Under the pieces are notes generated by a model, which worked only from the letters and a program-made list of their open reading frames with translations, ran no database searches and had not been told where the DNA came from. This document shows positions 42,394 to 50,198 of a stretch of 64,000 bases of DNA, in pieces. Both the position numbers and the translations under genes were made by a program. How positions within the stretch are numbered: the first letter of the stretch is position 1; every line of letters begins with the position of its first letter. This DNA is from Phascolarctobacterium faecium DSM 14760 (lineage in GTDB: Bacteria > Bacillota > Negativicutes > Acidaminococcales > Acidaminococcaceae). The stretch is taken from the NCBI RefSeq assembly GCF_003269275.1, contig NZ_QLTS01000010.1:1-64000 (forward strand), in the 5' to 3' direction.

Positions 42394-42435
42394 TTAGTAT
42401 AACAAAGTTTATACTTGTAACGTTTGTTATACTAA
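42394..42435 (-). promoter_or_regulatory. 13-bp perfect inverted repeat upstream of the TlpA-like gene
   Basis: TTAGTATAACAAA (42394-42406) and TTTGTTATACTAA (42423-42435) are perfect inverted copies 16 bp apart. On the minus strand the right part reads TGTTATACT, an extended -10-like element for the TlpA-like gene. No T tract follows, so an operator is more likely than a terminator. Confidence 0.5.
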
Positions 42436-42456
42436 TTTTATAAATGGTTACAAAAG

Positions 42457-43314
42457 TTAATTATTTGTTGCTTCGGCAACATTAGTATCTGCTTTTTTCA
42501 CTTTAGATCCAAGCGAGATTGCGTTTACAGGACAAGTATCGATGCACTCGCCGCAGTTAATACATTCACGATCTCCCACCTTTGCGCAGTCCATTTTACA
42601 TTTGCGTATACAGGCATCGCAGCCAATGCATTTGACATTATCTACCTGGATCCCAAAATAAGAAAGTTTATTAAATAAACTATAAAAGGCTCCTAAAGGG
42701 CAGATAAAGCGGCAGAAAGGTCGATAGATGACGATGCTGGCAATAACAGTGACGAGCAGTAGAAATAATTTCCAGTTAAAAAGCATACCAAGATTTTCTT
42801 TGAGGAAGGGATTGGTGCTTAAAAGCGGTAATGCTGCTTCCAAAGTACCGGCAGGACAAATATATTTACAAAAGGCTGGTGCGCCAACACCAACGACATA
42901 GAAAAAAATTACTGGCAAAATAATAACGAAAAGCAAACCAATAATGTATTTAAGCTTTGTCAAAGTCCGCGTTGCTTTATTTTTAGTAAACTTTGGCGAC
43001 GGAATTTTATAAAGTAGTTCCTGTATGAATCCAAATGGACAGAGCCAGCCGCAGACAGTCCGCCCAAACAGTAGCCCAAAGAGAAGCATAAGTCCTAAAA
43101 CATAGAACGGAAAGCGTAGGAGCACTCCTGATAAAGAGCTTTGTAACGCTCCTAAAGGGCAGGCTCCTAAAGCACCTGGGCAAGAATAACAGTTAAGCCC
43201 GGGGACGCAAATACTTTTACTTGGACCCTGCCAGATTCGACCATTAAGGAATCCCGGCAGATTGCCATTATAAAGAAATGCGGTAAGGATTTGAATGAGG
43301 GTTCGTTTAGCCAA
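42457..43314 (-). CDS. NapH/MauN-like membrane protein with 4Fe-4S ferredoxin domain
   Basis: The 285-residue protein has about five membrane segments and four Cys-rich membrane loops of the polyferredoxin type: NCYSCPGALGACPLGA (41-56), RTVCGWLCPFG (85-95), FCKYICPAG (about 148-156) and FCRFICPLG (about 198-206). A C-terminal 2x[4Fe-4S] domain with CIGCDACIRKC and CINCGECIDTCP follows. It should pass electrons across or along the inner membrane. The start is a TTG at 43314 that overlaps the stop of the upstream CXXC peptide gene; GGAG about 10 bases upstream is the only ribosome-binding site. The C-terminal KKADTNVAEATNN tail is polar. Confidence 0.83.
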   Translation of the reverse strand: MAKRTLIQILTAFLYNGNLPGFLNGRIWQGPSKSICVPGLNCYSCPGALGACPLGALQSSLSGVLLRFPFYVLGLMLLFGLLFGRTVCGWLCPFGFIQELLYKIPSPKFTKNKATRTLTKLKYIIGLLFVIILPVIFFYVVGVGAPAFCKYICPAGTLEAALPLLSTNPFLKENLGMLFNWKLFLLLVTVIASIVIYRPFCRFICPLGAFYSLFNKLSYFGIQVDNVKCIGCDACIRKCKMDCAKVGDRECINCGECIDTCPVNAISLGSKVKKADTNVAEATNN

Positions 43315-43429
43315 TGCCGATACACTCCAGACAGATCATAGCTGCTTTACGAAGCACGCTAAGATATTGTTGTTGCCAAATGCCGATGCTTAAAAAAATC
43401 AGAGCTATCAGCCATAGATATTTTTTCAT
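43307..43429 (-). CDS. CD1871A-family CXXC motif peptide, 40 aa
   Basis: This 40-residue peptide has one membrane segment (KKYLWLIALIFLSIGIW) and ends AAMICLECIGIG. The CLECIGIG ending is the hallmark of the CD1871A family of small CXXC membrane peptides found in clostridia. Its stop codon overlaps the start of the polyferredoxin-like gene, so the two are coupled. A longer in-frame reading to 43531 has no ribosome-binding site and is rejected. The CXXC likely undergoes thiol-disulfide exchange at the membrane; its partner is unproven. Confidence 0.75.
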   Translation of the reverse strand: MKKYLWLIALIFLSIGIWQQQYLSVLRKAAMICLECIGIG

Positions 43430-43524
43430 AAGCAGTACCAGACTTTCTTCAATATGTACAAAAGATATTATATTTAATATGATAGCAGAAAGAAAGCTTG
43501 AAAACAAATGAAAAAAATATGTCG

Positions 43525-43553
43525 TAGACAAAAAGCTTTTTTATAGTTACAAT
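43525..43553 (+). promoter_or_regulatory. Candidate promoter of the cyclohexadienyl-dehydratase-like gene
   Basis: TAGACA (43525-43530) and TACAAT (43548-43553) with a 17-bp spacer, 37 bp before the ATG at 43590. Confidence 0.5.
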
Positions 43554-43589
43554 TAAAAGGTAGTGATCTTAAAATTGGAGGATGGTAGT

Positions 43590-44381
43590 ATGGTAAGTGT
43601 AAAGAAAATTGTAATGGTGACCCTTGTAGCTGTAACGATGCTTGGACTTGGCGGTTTGTTCCCCCATGCAGAGGCTTCAAAACTGGACGAAGTTCAAAGT
43701 AGGGGCTGTCTTTTGGTTGGAACTACAGGCGATTATAAACCGATGAGTTATTTAAATCGGGAGACAGGAAGATATGAAGGCTTTGATACAGAAGCAAGCG
43801 AACTTCTGGCACAATCGCTTGGGGTACAGGTGAAGTTTATACCAACTACCTGGAGCACGTTGACTGCCGATACTTTAGCTGGTAAATTTGATATTGCAAT
43901 GTGCGGTATCACCCGCACTTTGGCAAGAGAACAAAAAATGGCGCAAAGCAATGGTTATCTGGTATTTGGTAAAACTATTCTGTGTCGTAAGGACGATGCT
44001 AAAAAATTTAAAACACTGGCGGATATGAATAAAAAAGATGTGCGTGTAATGGTTAATCCGGGAGGTACTAATGAAAAATTTGCCCTTGCTAATCTGCCTG
44101 ACTGTACATTGATCGTACATCAGCAAAATGCAGAGATCCCAGGTTTGATTGCGGAAGGAAAAGCAGATATTATGATTACAGAGACGATGGAAGCACGCCG
44201 TTATGTGCGTGATAATGCAAAACTTGCGGCTCCTTTGATCGAGGAACCATTTACAAAAAACAACTTTGGCATACTGATGCAGCAAGGTGATCAGATTTTT
44301 CTTAACTATGTGAATATGTGGATAGAAGAAATGGAGTTGAATGGAACATTTGCCCGTTTAGACGCTAAGTATATAAAATAA
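43590..44381 (+). CDS. Periplasmic solute-binding-fold protein resembling cyclohexadienyl dehydratase (PheC)
   Basis: The 263-residue protein has a signal peptide (cut after AEA near residue 29) and a family-3 solute-binding fold. Several blocks follow PheC, the periplasmic arogenate/prephenate dehydratase: TTGDYKPMSYL (45-55), GFDTEASELLAQSLG, KFDIAMCGITRTLAREQ, Lys128 in FGKTILC, VNPGGTNEKFA (155-165) with Glu162, and MITETMEARR. Lys128 and Glu162 fall where I place the catalytic Lys and Glu of PheC, from memory. The enzyme would make phenylpyruvate or phenylalanine outside the cytoplasm. An ordinary amino-acid-binding protein is the alternative; no ABC permease is adjacent, which favours the enzyme. 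ATG behind TTGGAGG. Confidence 0.78.
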   Translation: MVSVKKIVMVTLVAVTMLGLGGLFPHAEASKLDEVQSRGCLLVGTTGDYKPMSYLNRETGRYEGFDTEASELLAQSLGVQVKFIPTTWSTLTADTLAGKFDIAMCGITRTLAREQKMAQSNGYLVFGKTILCRKDDAKKFKTLADMNKKDVRVMVNPGGTNEKFALANLPDCTLIVHQQNAEIPGLIAEGKADIMITETMEARRYVRDNAKLAAPLIEEPFTKNNFGILMQQGDQIFLNYVNMWIEEMELNGTFARLDAKYIK

Positions 44382-44426
44382 TAAATGTAAAAAGCCTGCC
44401 TTAACAGGCAGGCTTTTTACATTTAT
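44381..44426 (+). terminator. Terminator
   Basis: A 20-bp perfect stem (44381-44400 and 44407-44426) with core AAAAAGCCTGCC and a TTAACA loop, overlapping the stop codon region. Confidence 0.9.
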
Positions 44427-44441
44427 TTCAATTTTACAGAT

Positions 44442-44470
44442 TTGTATTCCCAGAAACTTTAGCATATAAT
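44442..44470 (+). promoter_or_regulatory. Promoter of the SH3-domain gene
   Basis: TTGTAT (44442-44447), 17 bp, TATAAT (44465-44470), 32 bp before the ATG at 44502. Confidence 0.65.
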
Positions 44471-44501
44471 AAAACGTAAGAATTAAGAAGGAGGAACTGC
44501 A

Positions 44502-45254
44502 ATGCTGATACAAAGGTTTGCAGCTGTTGCGCTGGGCATTATGATGGGGACGAGCTTGCTTTTGCAGACAGGAACTGTACTGGCTGCAAAAAGCGAAGCT
44601 TATTATACAACGCAGAAAATTTCTGATTATAAAAAAGGTGAATTTGCAGTTTTAGCTGATGATGATGTGAATTTTCGTTCGGGGCCTTCAACTACTGCTG
44701 ATGTTTTAGCATGCCTGCCAAGACATTCACTTTTGCGTTTGAGCGGTAGTAAAAGCGGGGAGTGGCAAAAAGTTGAATGGAATGGTAAAAATGGTTATAT
44801 TTTTGCCGAGTATCTGGAAAAGCCAGAGACTGAAGAATTGATCGATGAAGATAATTCGTTGGGGGATTGGCATTTGGGTCAGATTTTTGACAGTTCAGCG
44901 GCAAAATCGTTGGGAAAAGTAAAAAAAGAAAGTAAAGATGGGAGCAGTCAGGTTTATGATTTTCAGCAGCTGCAGGTTAAAGCCAGACGTGGTAATAAGA
45001 AAATCGTTGAGCTTATGACAGCTTCTCCTGTAATCTATACAATGCGTGGTATTGGTACAGGTGACGACGGTGCCCGTGTTATAGGCCAGTATGGGATTCC
45101 GGCAAGGGTCGTTTATTTGAAAGATGATAAAGACGGCGCTGTGATTATGTATGGTTATAATTTTCCCAAAAACAGTAAAATCGGGAAAAGTTTAGATTTT
45201 TATATTAGCAGTGATGGTGATGTGTGTAGAATTGTTTTGAGTGGCGAAGAGTGA
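44502..45254 (+). CDS. Exported bacterial SH3-domain protein, 250 aa
   Basis: A signal peptide (residues 1-29, ending TVLAA) is followed by an SH3b domain: AVLADDDVNFRSGPSTTADVL (about 49-69), LLRLSGSKSGEWQKVEWNGKNGYIFAEYL. The NFRSGPSTTADVL stretch is the usual SH3_3 start that binds cell-wall peptides. A second domain (about 125-250) of unknown type has strands such as VIYTMRGIGTG and AVIMYGYNF. Likely an envelope protein. GAAGGAGG precedes the ATG, and it is a single-gene unit. The SH3 domain is clear; the overall role is unknown. Confidence 0.8.
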   Translation: MLIQRFAAVALGIMMGTSLLLQTGTVLAAKSEAYYTTQKISDYKKGEFAVLADDDVNFRSGPSTTADVLACLPRHSLLRLSGSKSGEWQKVEWNGKNGYIFAEYLEKPETEELIDEDNSLGDWHLGQIFDSSAAKSLGKVKKESKDGSSQVYDFQQLQVKARRGNKKIVELMTASPVIYTMRGIGTGDDGARVIGQYGIPARVVYLKDDKDGAVIMYGYNFPKNSKIGKSLDFYISSDGDVCRIVLSGEE

Positions 45255-45366
45255 ATTTGTATAAATATTAAAATAACAGGAATTTTCTGTGAATTTATTA
45301 AAAGTGTAAACTGATTGACAAAATTGAAAATTTGAAAAAATTTTTTAGCGATTTTTGAAAAACTTG

Positions 45367-45395
45367 TTGACGCTTGTTAAACATGATGCTAAACT
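45367..45395 (+). promoter_or_regulatory. Candidate trp operon promoter
   Basis: TTGACG (45367-45372), 17 bp, TAAACT (45390-45395) preceded by TGC as an extended -10. Transcription would start just before the T-box leader. Confidence 0.6.
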
Positions 45396-45404
45396 TACAA
45401 CAAT

Positions 45405-45690
45405 TAAATAACGACCACAAAACCGTAGAGGCGGAGATCAAGTCAAAAAATGCGCTTACAGAGAGTTCGGGGAGCTGGGAACCGGATAGAAATGCAGTTT
45501 GATAAATGGACCGCTGAGGGTGCAGTCAAATCGGCTTGCCGAAAGTACTCTGCAACGCAACGCCTGCGTTAAGGGCGAGGGGTGTGTTGGCACTCTGCTT
45601 TAAGTGCACGATTTATTTTCGTGAATCAAGGTGGTACCGCAGGTATATGTTTTTTCAACCTGTCCTTGTTATAACAAGGGCAGGTTTTTT
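45405..45690 (+). ncRNA. T-box leader of the trp operon (tRNA-Trp sensing)
   Basis: The leader contains the conserved T-box AAGGTGGTACCGC (45629-45641), which pairs with the acceptor end of uncharged tRNA. An intrinsic terminator at 45657-45686 (AACCTGTCCTTGTT / AACAAGGGCAGGTT, TTTT) can be replaced by an antiterminator using part of the T-box. The likely specifier codon is TGG at 45507-45509 (in AAATGGACC), which pairs with tRNA-Trp. This fits the trp genes downstream. Stem boundaries are estimated. Confidence 0.88.
45657..45690 (+). terminator. T-box-controlled terminator (attenuator)
   Basis: A 14-bp stem with one G-U pair and a TTTTTT tail, 31 bp before the trpE start. It is the switchable part of the T-box leader. 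Confidence 0.88.
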
Positions 45691-45720
45691 ATTTATTTTA
45701 ACGATGAAGGAGTGAAAACA

Positions 45721-47181
45721 GTGCTTAATCTTACGCTGGAAGAAGTTAAAGCCTATCAAAAAGACTATACAGCAGTTCCAGTTGCGAAAGAATGTCTGGC
45801 TGACATGACAACGCCGCTGGCATTTTTAGCAGCTGTAAAAAACAGCAGCAACGATTATTTTCTGCTGGAAAGTTTGGAGGGCGGTGAGCGCTGGGGACGT
45901 TATTCTTTTGTCGGCTATGATCCAATCGTCAAACTGAGAGCTAAAGATAAAGTTGTAGAAGTTATTAACGGTGCTAAAGTAAAATTCAAGACCAAGGATC
46001 CTGTAAATTGTATTAAAGAGGTGCTGGCAGAATATAGGGTTCCTAAAATCGGAGGGATACCGCCTTTGACAGGAGGTTTTGTAGGCTATTTTGGTTATGA
46101 CTTTGTTCAGTATTGTGAGCCGAGTCTGCAATTTGACCCGACAAAAGCGACAGATTTTCCTGATTTTGATTTGATGTTGTTTGATAAAATAGTAGCGTTT
46201 GATCACTTAAAACAGAAACTTTTTATTATTGTGAATGTACGCACAGATAATTTAGAGGTGAATTATGCAAAAGCTGAGCGGGAAATTACGGCCGTTGAAG
46301 CGCTTTTGTCTAGCTCGGTTGCTCAGAGGCCATTTATAGCGGCCAAACTTGGTGAAGTAAAATCTAATCAAAGTAAGGATCTATATGCAGCTAATGTGCA
46401 GAAATGCAAAAAATATATCAAGAATGGCGATGTATTTCAAATAGTTTATTCACAGAAATTTACAGCAGACTACGATCAGGATCTTTTTAATGCTTATCGT
46501 ATCTTGCGGACGACGAACCCATCTCAATATATGGTGTTGATGAAAAATGATGATGTTGAAATCGCAGGAAGTTCGCCGGAAACTCTTGTGAAGGTGAATG
46601 GACACGAGATTACGACGATGCCGATTGCAGGTACAAGACCAAGAGGGGCGACAGAAGAACTGGACCAGGCATTGGAAAAAGAACTTTTGGCTGATGCCAA
46701 AGAAATAGCCGAACATAATATGCTGGTAGATTTAGGCCGAAATGACGTGGGACGCGTAAGTGAATTTGGCACTGTTAAAGTACTTGATTATCTGGAAATT
46801 AAAAAATTTTCTCATGTGATGCATATAACCAGCCGTGTTACTGGACGATTGAGAGCAGATAAAGATTGCCTGGATGCTTTGCAGTCCGTATTTCCAGCCG
46901 GAACTTTAAGCGGTGCTCCGAAGATCAGGGCCTGCCAGATTATTGATGAGCTGGAACCTCAGCGTCGAGGAATTTACGGCGGTGGTATGGGCTATATAGA
47001 TTTTGGCGGTAATATGGATATTTGTATCACGATAAGGACTATGGTAAAACGTGCTGGTAAAGTTTATATACAGGCCGGCGGTGGGATTGTAGCCGATTCT
47101 GTGATTGACAATGAGTTCGCAGAAACAGTAAATAAAGCAGGGGCCTGTATGAAGGCGCTGCGAGAAACAGCAAAAGAATAA
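45721..47181 (+). CDS. trpE: Anthranilate synthase component I
   Basis: TrpE makes anthranilate from chorismate with ammonia from TrpG. The 486-residue protein has the tryptophan-binding LLES motif (about 43-46, in NDYFLLESLEGGERWGRYSFVG), so feedback inhibition is expected. The catalytic domain shows FQIVYSQKF, GSSPETLVKV, PIAGTRPRGA, HNMLVDLGRND and GTLSGAPKIRA. GTG start behind AAGGAG at 45710-45715; the reading frame is open upstream through the T-box, but a start there would be inside the leader. First gene of trpEGDCFBA. Confidence 0.96.
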   Translation: MLNLTLEEVKAYQKDYTAVPVAKECLADMTTPLAFLAAVKNSSNDYFLLESLEGGERWGRYSFVGYDPIVKLRAKDKVVEVINGAKVKFKTKDPVNCIKEVLAEYRVPKIGGIPPLTGGFVGYFGYDFVQYCEPSLQFDPTKATDFPDFDLMLFDKIVAFDHLKQKLFIIVNVRTDNLEVNYAKAEREITAVEALLSSSVAQRPFIAAKLGEVKSNQSKDLYAANVQKCKKYIKNGDVFQIVYSQKFTADYDQDLFNAYRILRTTNPSQYMVLMKNDDVEIAGSSPETLVKVNGHEITTMPIAGTRPRGATEELDQALEKELLADAKEIAEHNMLVDLGRNDVGRVSEFGTVKVLDYLEIKKFSHVMHITSRVTGRLRADKDCLDALQSVFPAGTLSGAPKIRACQIIDELEPQRRGIYGGGMGYIDFGGNMDICITIRTMVKRAGKVYIQAGGGIVADSVIDNEFAETVNKAGACMKALRETAKE

Positions 47182-47195
47182 TAAGGAGCAAAGTA

Positions 47196-47762
47196 ATGGT
47201 AATTATTATTGATAATTATGACAGTTTTACATTTAATCTGTTTCAGTTTATTGGGATGCTGACTGATGAGGTTAAAGTATATCGTAACGATCAAATAACT
47301 GTGGAAGCTATAGAAGCTTTGCAGCCTTCGCATATTATTCTGTCACCAGGACCTGGTTTTCCTGAAAATGCAGGAATATGCGAAACTGTTTTAGAAAAGT
47401 TGCAGGGGAAGATGCCGATCTTAGGTGTGTGTCTGGGCCATCAGGCGATCGGTGAAGTGTTCGGCGGGAAAATTGTGCATGCCCGTGAGCTGGTACATGG
47501 CAAACAGAGTATGATCGAAATAGACAAGAACAGCAGATTATTTGAAGGGTTGCCACAGACAATACTTGCCGCACGGTACCATTCTCTGATAATTGATAAG
47601 TATTCCAAGCCCGAATGCCTGGAGGTCATAGCGACTACGAACGATGGAGAGATTATGGCTGTGAAACATTGCGATTATGATATTTATGGCGTCCAGTTTC
47701 ATCCAGAGTCTATTATGACACCTGACGGATTAAGTATTTTAAAGAATTTTTTAGCAATATAG
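47196..47762 (+). CDS. trpG: Anthranilate synthase component II (glutamine amidotransferase)
   Basis: The 188-residue class I glutamine amidotransferase gives ammonia to TrpE. It starts with IIIDNYDSFTFNLFQ, has PGPGFPENAG, the catalytic Cys in LGVCLGHQAIGEVFGG (about 76-91) and the His-Glu pair in YGVQFHPES (about 169-177). AAGGAGC precedes the ATG. It may also serve PabB for folate synthesis. A separate protein, not fused to trpD or trpE. Confidence 0.95.
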   Translation: MVIIIDNYDSFTFNLFQFIGMLTDEVKVYRNDQITVEAIEALQPSHIILSPGPGFPENAGICETVLEKLQGKMPILGVCLGHQAIGEVFGGKIVHARELVHGKQSMIEIDKNSRLFEGLPQTILAARYHSLIIDKYSKPECLEVIATTNDGEIMAVKHCDYDIYGVQFHPESIMTPDGLSILKNFLAI

Positions 47763-47777
47763 TAAGGAGTGAAAATA

Positions 47778-48785
47778 ATGATCAATGAAGCAATAAATAA
47801 ATTAGCAGAAAAACAAAATCTTACTGGAGCAGAGACCATAGGTGCTTTTGGGGAAATAATGAGCGGTGAAGCTACTAATGCTCAAATTGCGGCGTTTATT
47901 ACGGCTATGCGTATGAAAGGTGAAACTATTGAAGAAATAACGGCATGTGCAAAGGTTTTGCGTGAGAAATGCACACATATCGATCCGGGTAAAGATGTAC
48001 TGGATATTGTAGGTACTGGAGGCGATTGTGCGAATACCTTTAATATCTCTACAACAAGTTCTTTTGTGATTGCGGCGGCAGGGGTTCCTGTAGCAAAACA
48101 CGGTAATCGCAGCGTTTCCAGCAAAAGCGGAGCTGCAGATGTTTTGGAAGAACTGGGTGTGAAAATAGATCTTTCGGCTGAACGTAATAAAGAGCTGCTG
48201 CAGGAAATCGATTTATGTTTTTTGTTTGCGCAGGCGTATCATGCTTCAATGAGATTTGCCGGTCCTGTGCGTAAAGAGCTTGGAATCCGCACGGTTTTCA
48301 ATATTATTGGCCCCTTGGCAAATCCAGCTTTTGCCAGTCTGCAGCTTTTGGGAGTTTACAAAAAAGAGTTGGTAGAACCTTTAGCGAAAGTACTTGCTAA
48401 CTTGGGTGTTAAGCGTGGCATTGTTGTTTACGGCAATGATGGGATTGATGAAGTAACTGTTTCTTCAACGAATACGATAGCAGAGATTAATGATGGTGAA
48501 ATCACGACTTATACACTTGACCCACAGGCTTTTGGGTTTACCCCATGCAAAAAAAGTGATCTTATGGGCGGTGATGCAAAAATCAATGCAGGTATAACCT
48601 ATGATATTTTGAGTGGTAAGGAACAAGGCGCAAAACGTGATGCAGTAGTTTTAAATTCTGGGTTGAGTTTGTATTTGGGAGGCAAAGGTTCAATTAAAGA
48701 ATGTATTGAACTTGCCAGGATAACGCTTGACAATGGTAAAGCATTGCAGAAATTACAGCAGCTGATCGTTCTGAGCAATGGTTGA
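47778..48785 (+). CDS. trpD: Anthranilate phosphoribosyltransferase
   Basis: TrpD joins anthranilate and PRPP. The 335-residue protein has the family motif DIVGTGGDCANTFNISTTSSFV (about 75-96) for PRPP binding, then KHGNRSVSSKSGAADVLEELG and RTVFNIIGPLANPA (about 172-185). The ATG at 47778 follows AAGGAGTG; the in-frame GTG at 47769 lies in that site. The stop is 8 bp before the trpC start. Confidence 0.95.
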   Translation: MINEAINKLAEKQNLTGAETIGAFGEIMSGEATNAQIAAFITAMRMKGETIEEITACAKVLREKCTHIDPGKDVLDIVGTGGDCANTFNISTTSSFVIAAAGVPVAKHGNRSVSSKSGAADVLEELGVKIDLSAERNKELLQEIDLCFLFAQAYHASMRFAGPVRKELGIRTVFNIIGPLANPAFASLQLLGVYKKELVEPLAKVLANLGVKRGIVVYGNDGIDEVTVSSTNTIAEINDGEITTYTLDPQAFGFTPCKKSDLMGGDAKINAGITYDILSGKEQGAKRDAVVLNSGLSLYLGGKGSIKECIELARITLDNGKALQKLQQLIVLSNG

Positions 48786-48793
48786 GGTGGATG

Positions 48794-49579
48794 ATGATTT
48801 TAGATGAAATTGCAGCGGCTACACGGCTCAGAGTAGAGCAACTGCAAAGAATAAAAGATTTAAATAAAATTAGATCTGACGCTGAGAGTTTACCTAAAAA
48901 TAACCGTGGGTTTCGTACTCGTTTGTCGAGAGATGGGATGAATTTTATTACTGAGGTCAAGAAGGCTTCACCCTCTAAAGGTATTATTAGCAAAGAGTTT
49001 GACTATCTGCGACTGGCCAGAGATTATGAAGCTGCAGGTGCAGCGGCGATTTCGTGTTTAACAGAACCGCAGTTTTTTTTAGGTAAAGACGAGTATTTAC
49101 AGGCGATCAGTACTGCAGTGAAATTACCGGTTTTACGCAAAGATTTTATAATCAGTGAATATCAGATTTATGAAGCGAAAACTATTGGTGCTGATGCTGT
49201 ACTACTGATTTGTGCACTGTTGGAAACGTCCATGATCAGAGAATTTTTAGATATTGCCGCCAGTGTGGGTTTGGATGTTTTAGTCGAAGCACATGATGAG
49301 TCAGAAGTGGAGTCTGCACTGAATGCGGGAGCAGAAATCATCGGCGTCAATAACCGTAATTTGAAAGATTTCAGTGTTGATTTACAGAATAGCCTGCGTT
49401 TGAGGTCGCTTGTACCACGAGATAAAATATTTGTTTCTGAAAGCGGGATCATGTGTGCAGCAGACATCAAACTGCTGCGTGCCGCTGGTGTAAATGGTTT
49501 TTTGATTGGTGAAATGCTGATGAGAAGCAATAATATTACTTTAGATTTACAGCGGCTTTCAGGTGAGATAAATGACTAA
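48794..49579 (+). CDS. trpC: Indole-3-glycerol-phosphate synthase
   Basis: The 261-residue TIM barrel closes the indole ring of CdRP. Motifs: FITEVKKASPSKGII (about 51-65), SCLTEPQFFLG, VLRKDFIISEYQIYEA (about 112-127), LVEAHDESE, GVNNRNLKDF and SESGI. The ATG at 48794 is chosen because GAGGTGG lies 5-10 bases upstream; 48791 is an alternative. Ends with an 8-bp overlap into trpF. Confidence 0.95.
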   Translation: MILDEIAAATRLRVEQLQRIKDLNKIRSDAESLPKNNRGFRTRLSRDGMNFITEVKKASPSKGIISKEFDYLRLARDYEAAGAAAISCLTEPQFFLGKDEYLQAISTAVKLPVLRKDFIISEYQIYEAKTIGADAVLLICALLETSMIREFLDIAASVGLDVLVEAHDESEVESALNAGAEIIGVNNRNLKDFSVDLQNSLRLRSLVPRDKIFVSESGIMCAADIKLLRAAGVNGFLIGEMLMRSNNITLDLQRLSGEIND

Positions 49580-50198
49580 AGTTAAAATATGCGGGTTAAA
49601 ACGTAAAGAAGATATTGAATTTGCCAACATACTGTTGCCGGAATATGCCGGGTTCGTTTTTGCGGCCAGTCCAAGGCAGGTTTCGGCCGAGCAAGCTGCA
49701 AAACTGCGGGCAGAATTGGATTTGAGGGTTCGGACTGTAGGTGTTTTTGTAAAAGAAGATATTAATTTTATCAAAAGGCTGGCGGCAGAACGCATTATTG
49801 ATGTGGTGCAGCTGCACGGTGACGAAAGTCAGGAGTATTGCAGGGAGCTGCGCCGTAAAATAAATTTGCCTGTGATAAAAGTTCTTCGCGTGAGAAATAT
49901 AGAGAGTTTTGAGAGTACGATTGATTATGAATGTGATTATCTGCTGCTTGATACTTATACAAAGACTGCCTATGGCGGCAGCGGTCAGCGCTTTGACTTG
50001 GAGATTTTAAAAAATATTAAATTGCAGCGTCCGTTTTTTCTTGCTGGTGGCTTGGATGCGAAAAATGTACATGAGGCTTTAGAAGCAAAACCATATGCGG
50101 TTGATGTGAGCGGCGGGGTGGAAACTGACGGCAGCAAAGATTTTGAAAAAATGCGTGCATTTATTGCCGCAGTGAAAGGGAGCAGAGAAAATGACTAA
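49572..50198 (+). CDS. trpF: Phosphoribosylanthranilate isomerase
   Basis: The 208-residue TIM barrel isomerises PRA to CdRP. It starts [15 protein letters not shown] with the catalytic Cys in KICG, has [14 protein letters not shown] (about 27-40), [27 protein letters not shown] (general acid Asp in LLDT) and [14 protein letters not shown]. It overlaps trpC and trpB by 8 bp each (ATGACTAA at both junctions). Confidence 0.95.
   Translation: MTKVKICGLKRKEDIEFANILLPEYAGFVFAASPRQVSAEQAAKLRAELDLRVRTVGVFVKEDINFIKRLAAERIIDVVQLHGDESQEYCRELRRKINLPVIKVLRVRNIESFESTIDYECDYLLLDTYTKTAYGGSGQRFDLEILKNIKLQRPFFLAGGLDAKNVHEALEAKPYAVDVSGGVETDGSKDFEKMRAFIAAVKGSREND

Noticed and set aside
43430-43531. Longer version of the CXXC peptide gene starting at 43531
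   Set aside because: The upstream in-frame start has no ribosome-binding site and the extra residues do not fit the 40-residue CD1871A family; the ATG at 43429 is preferred.
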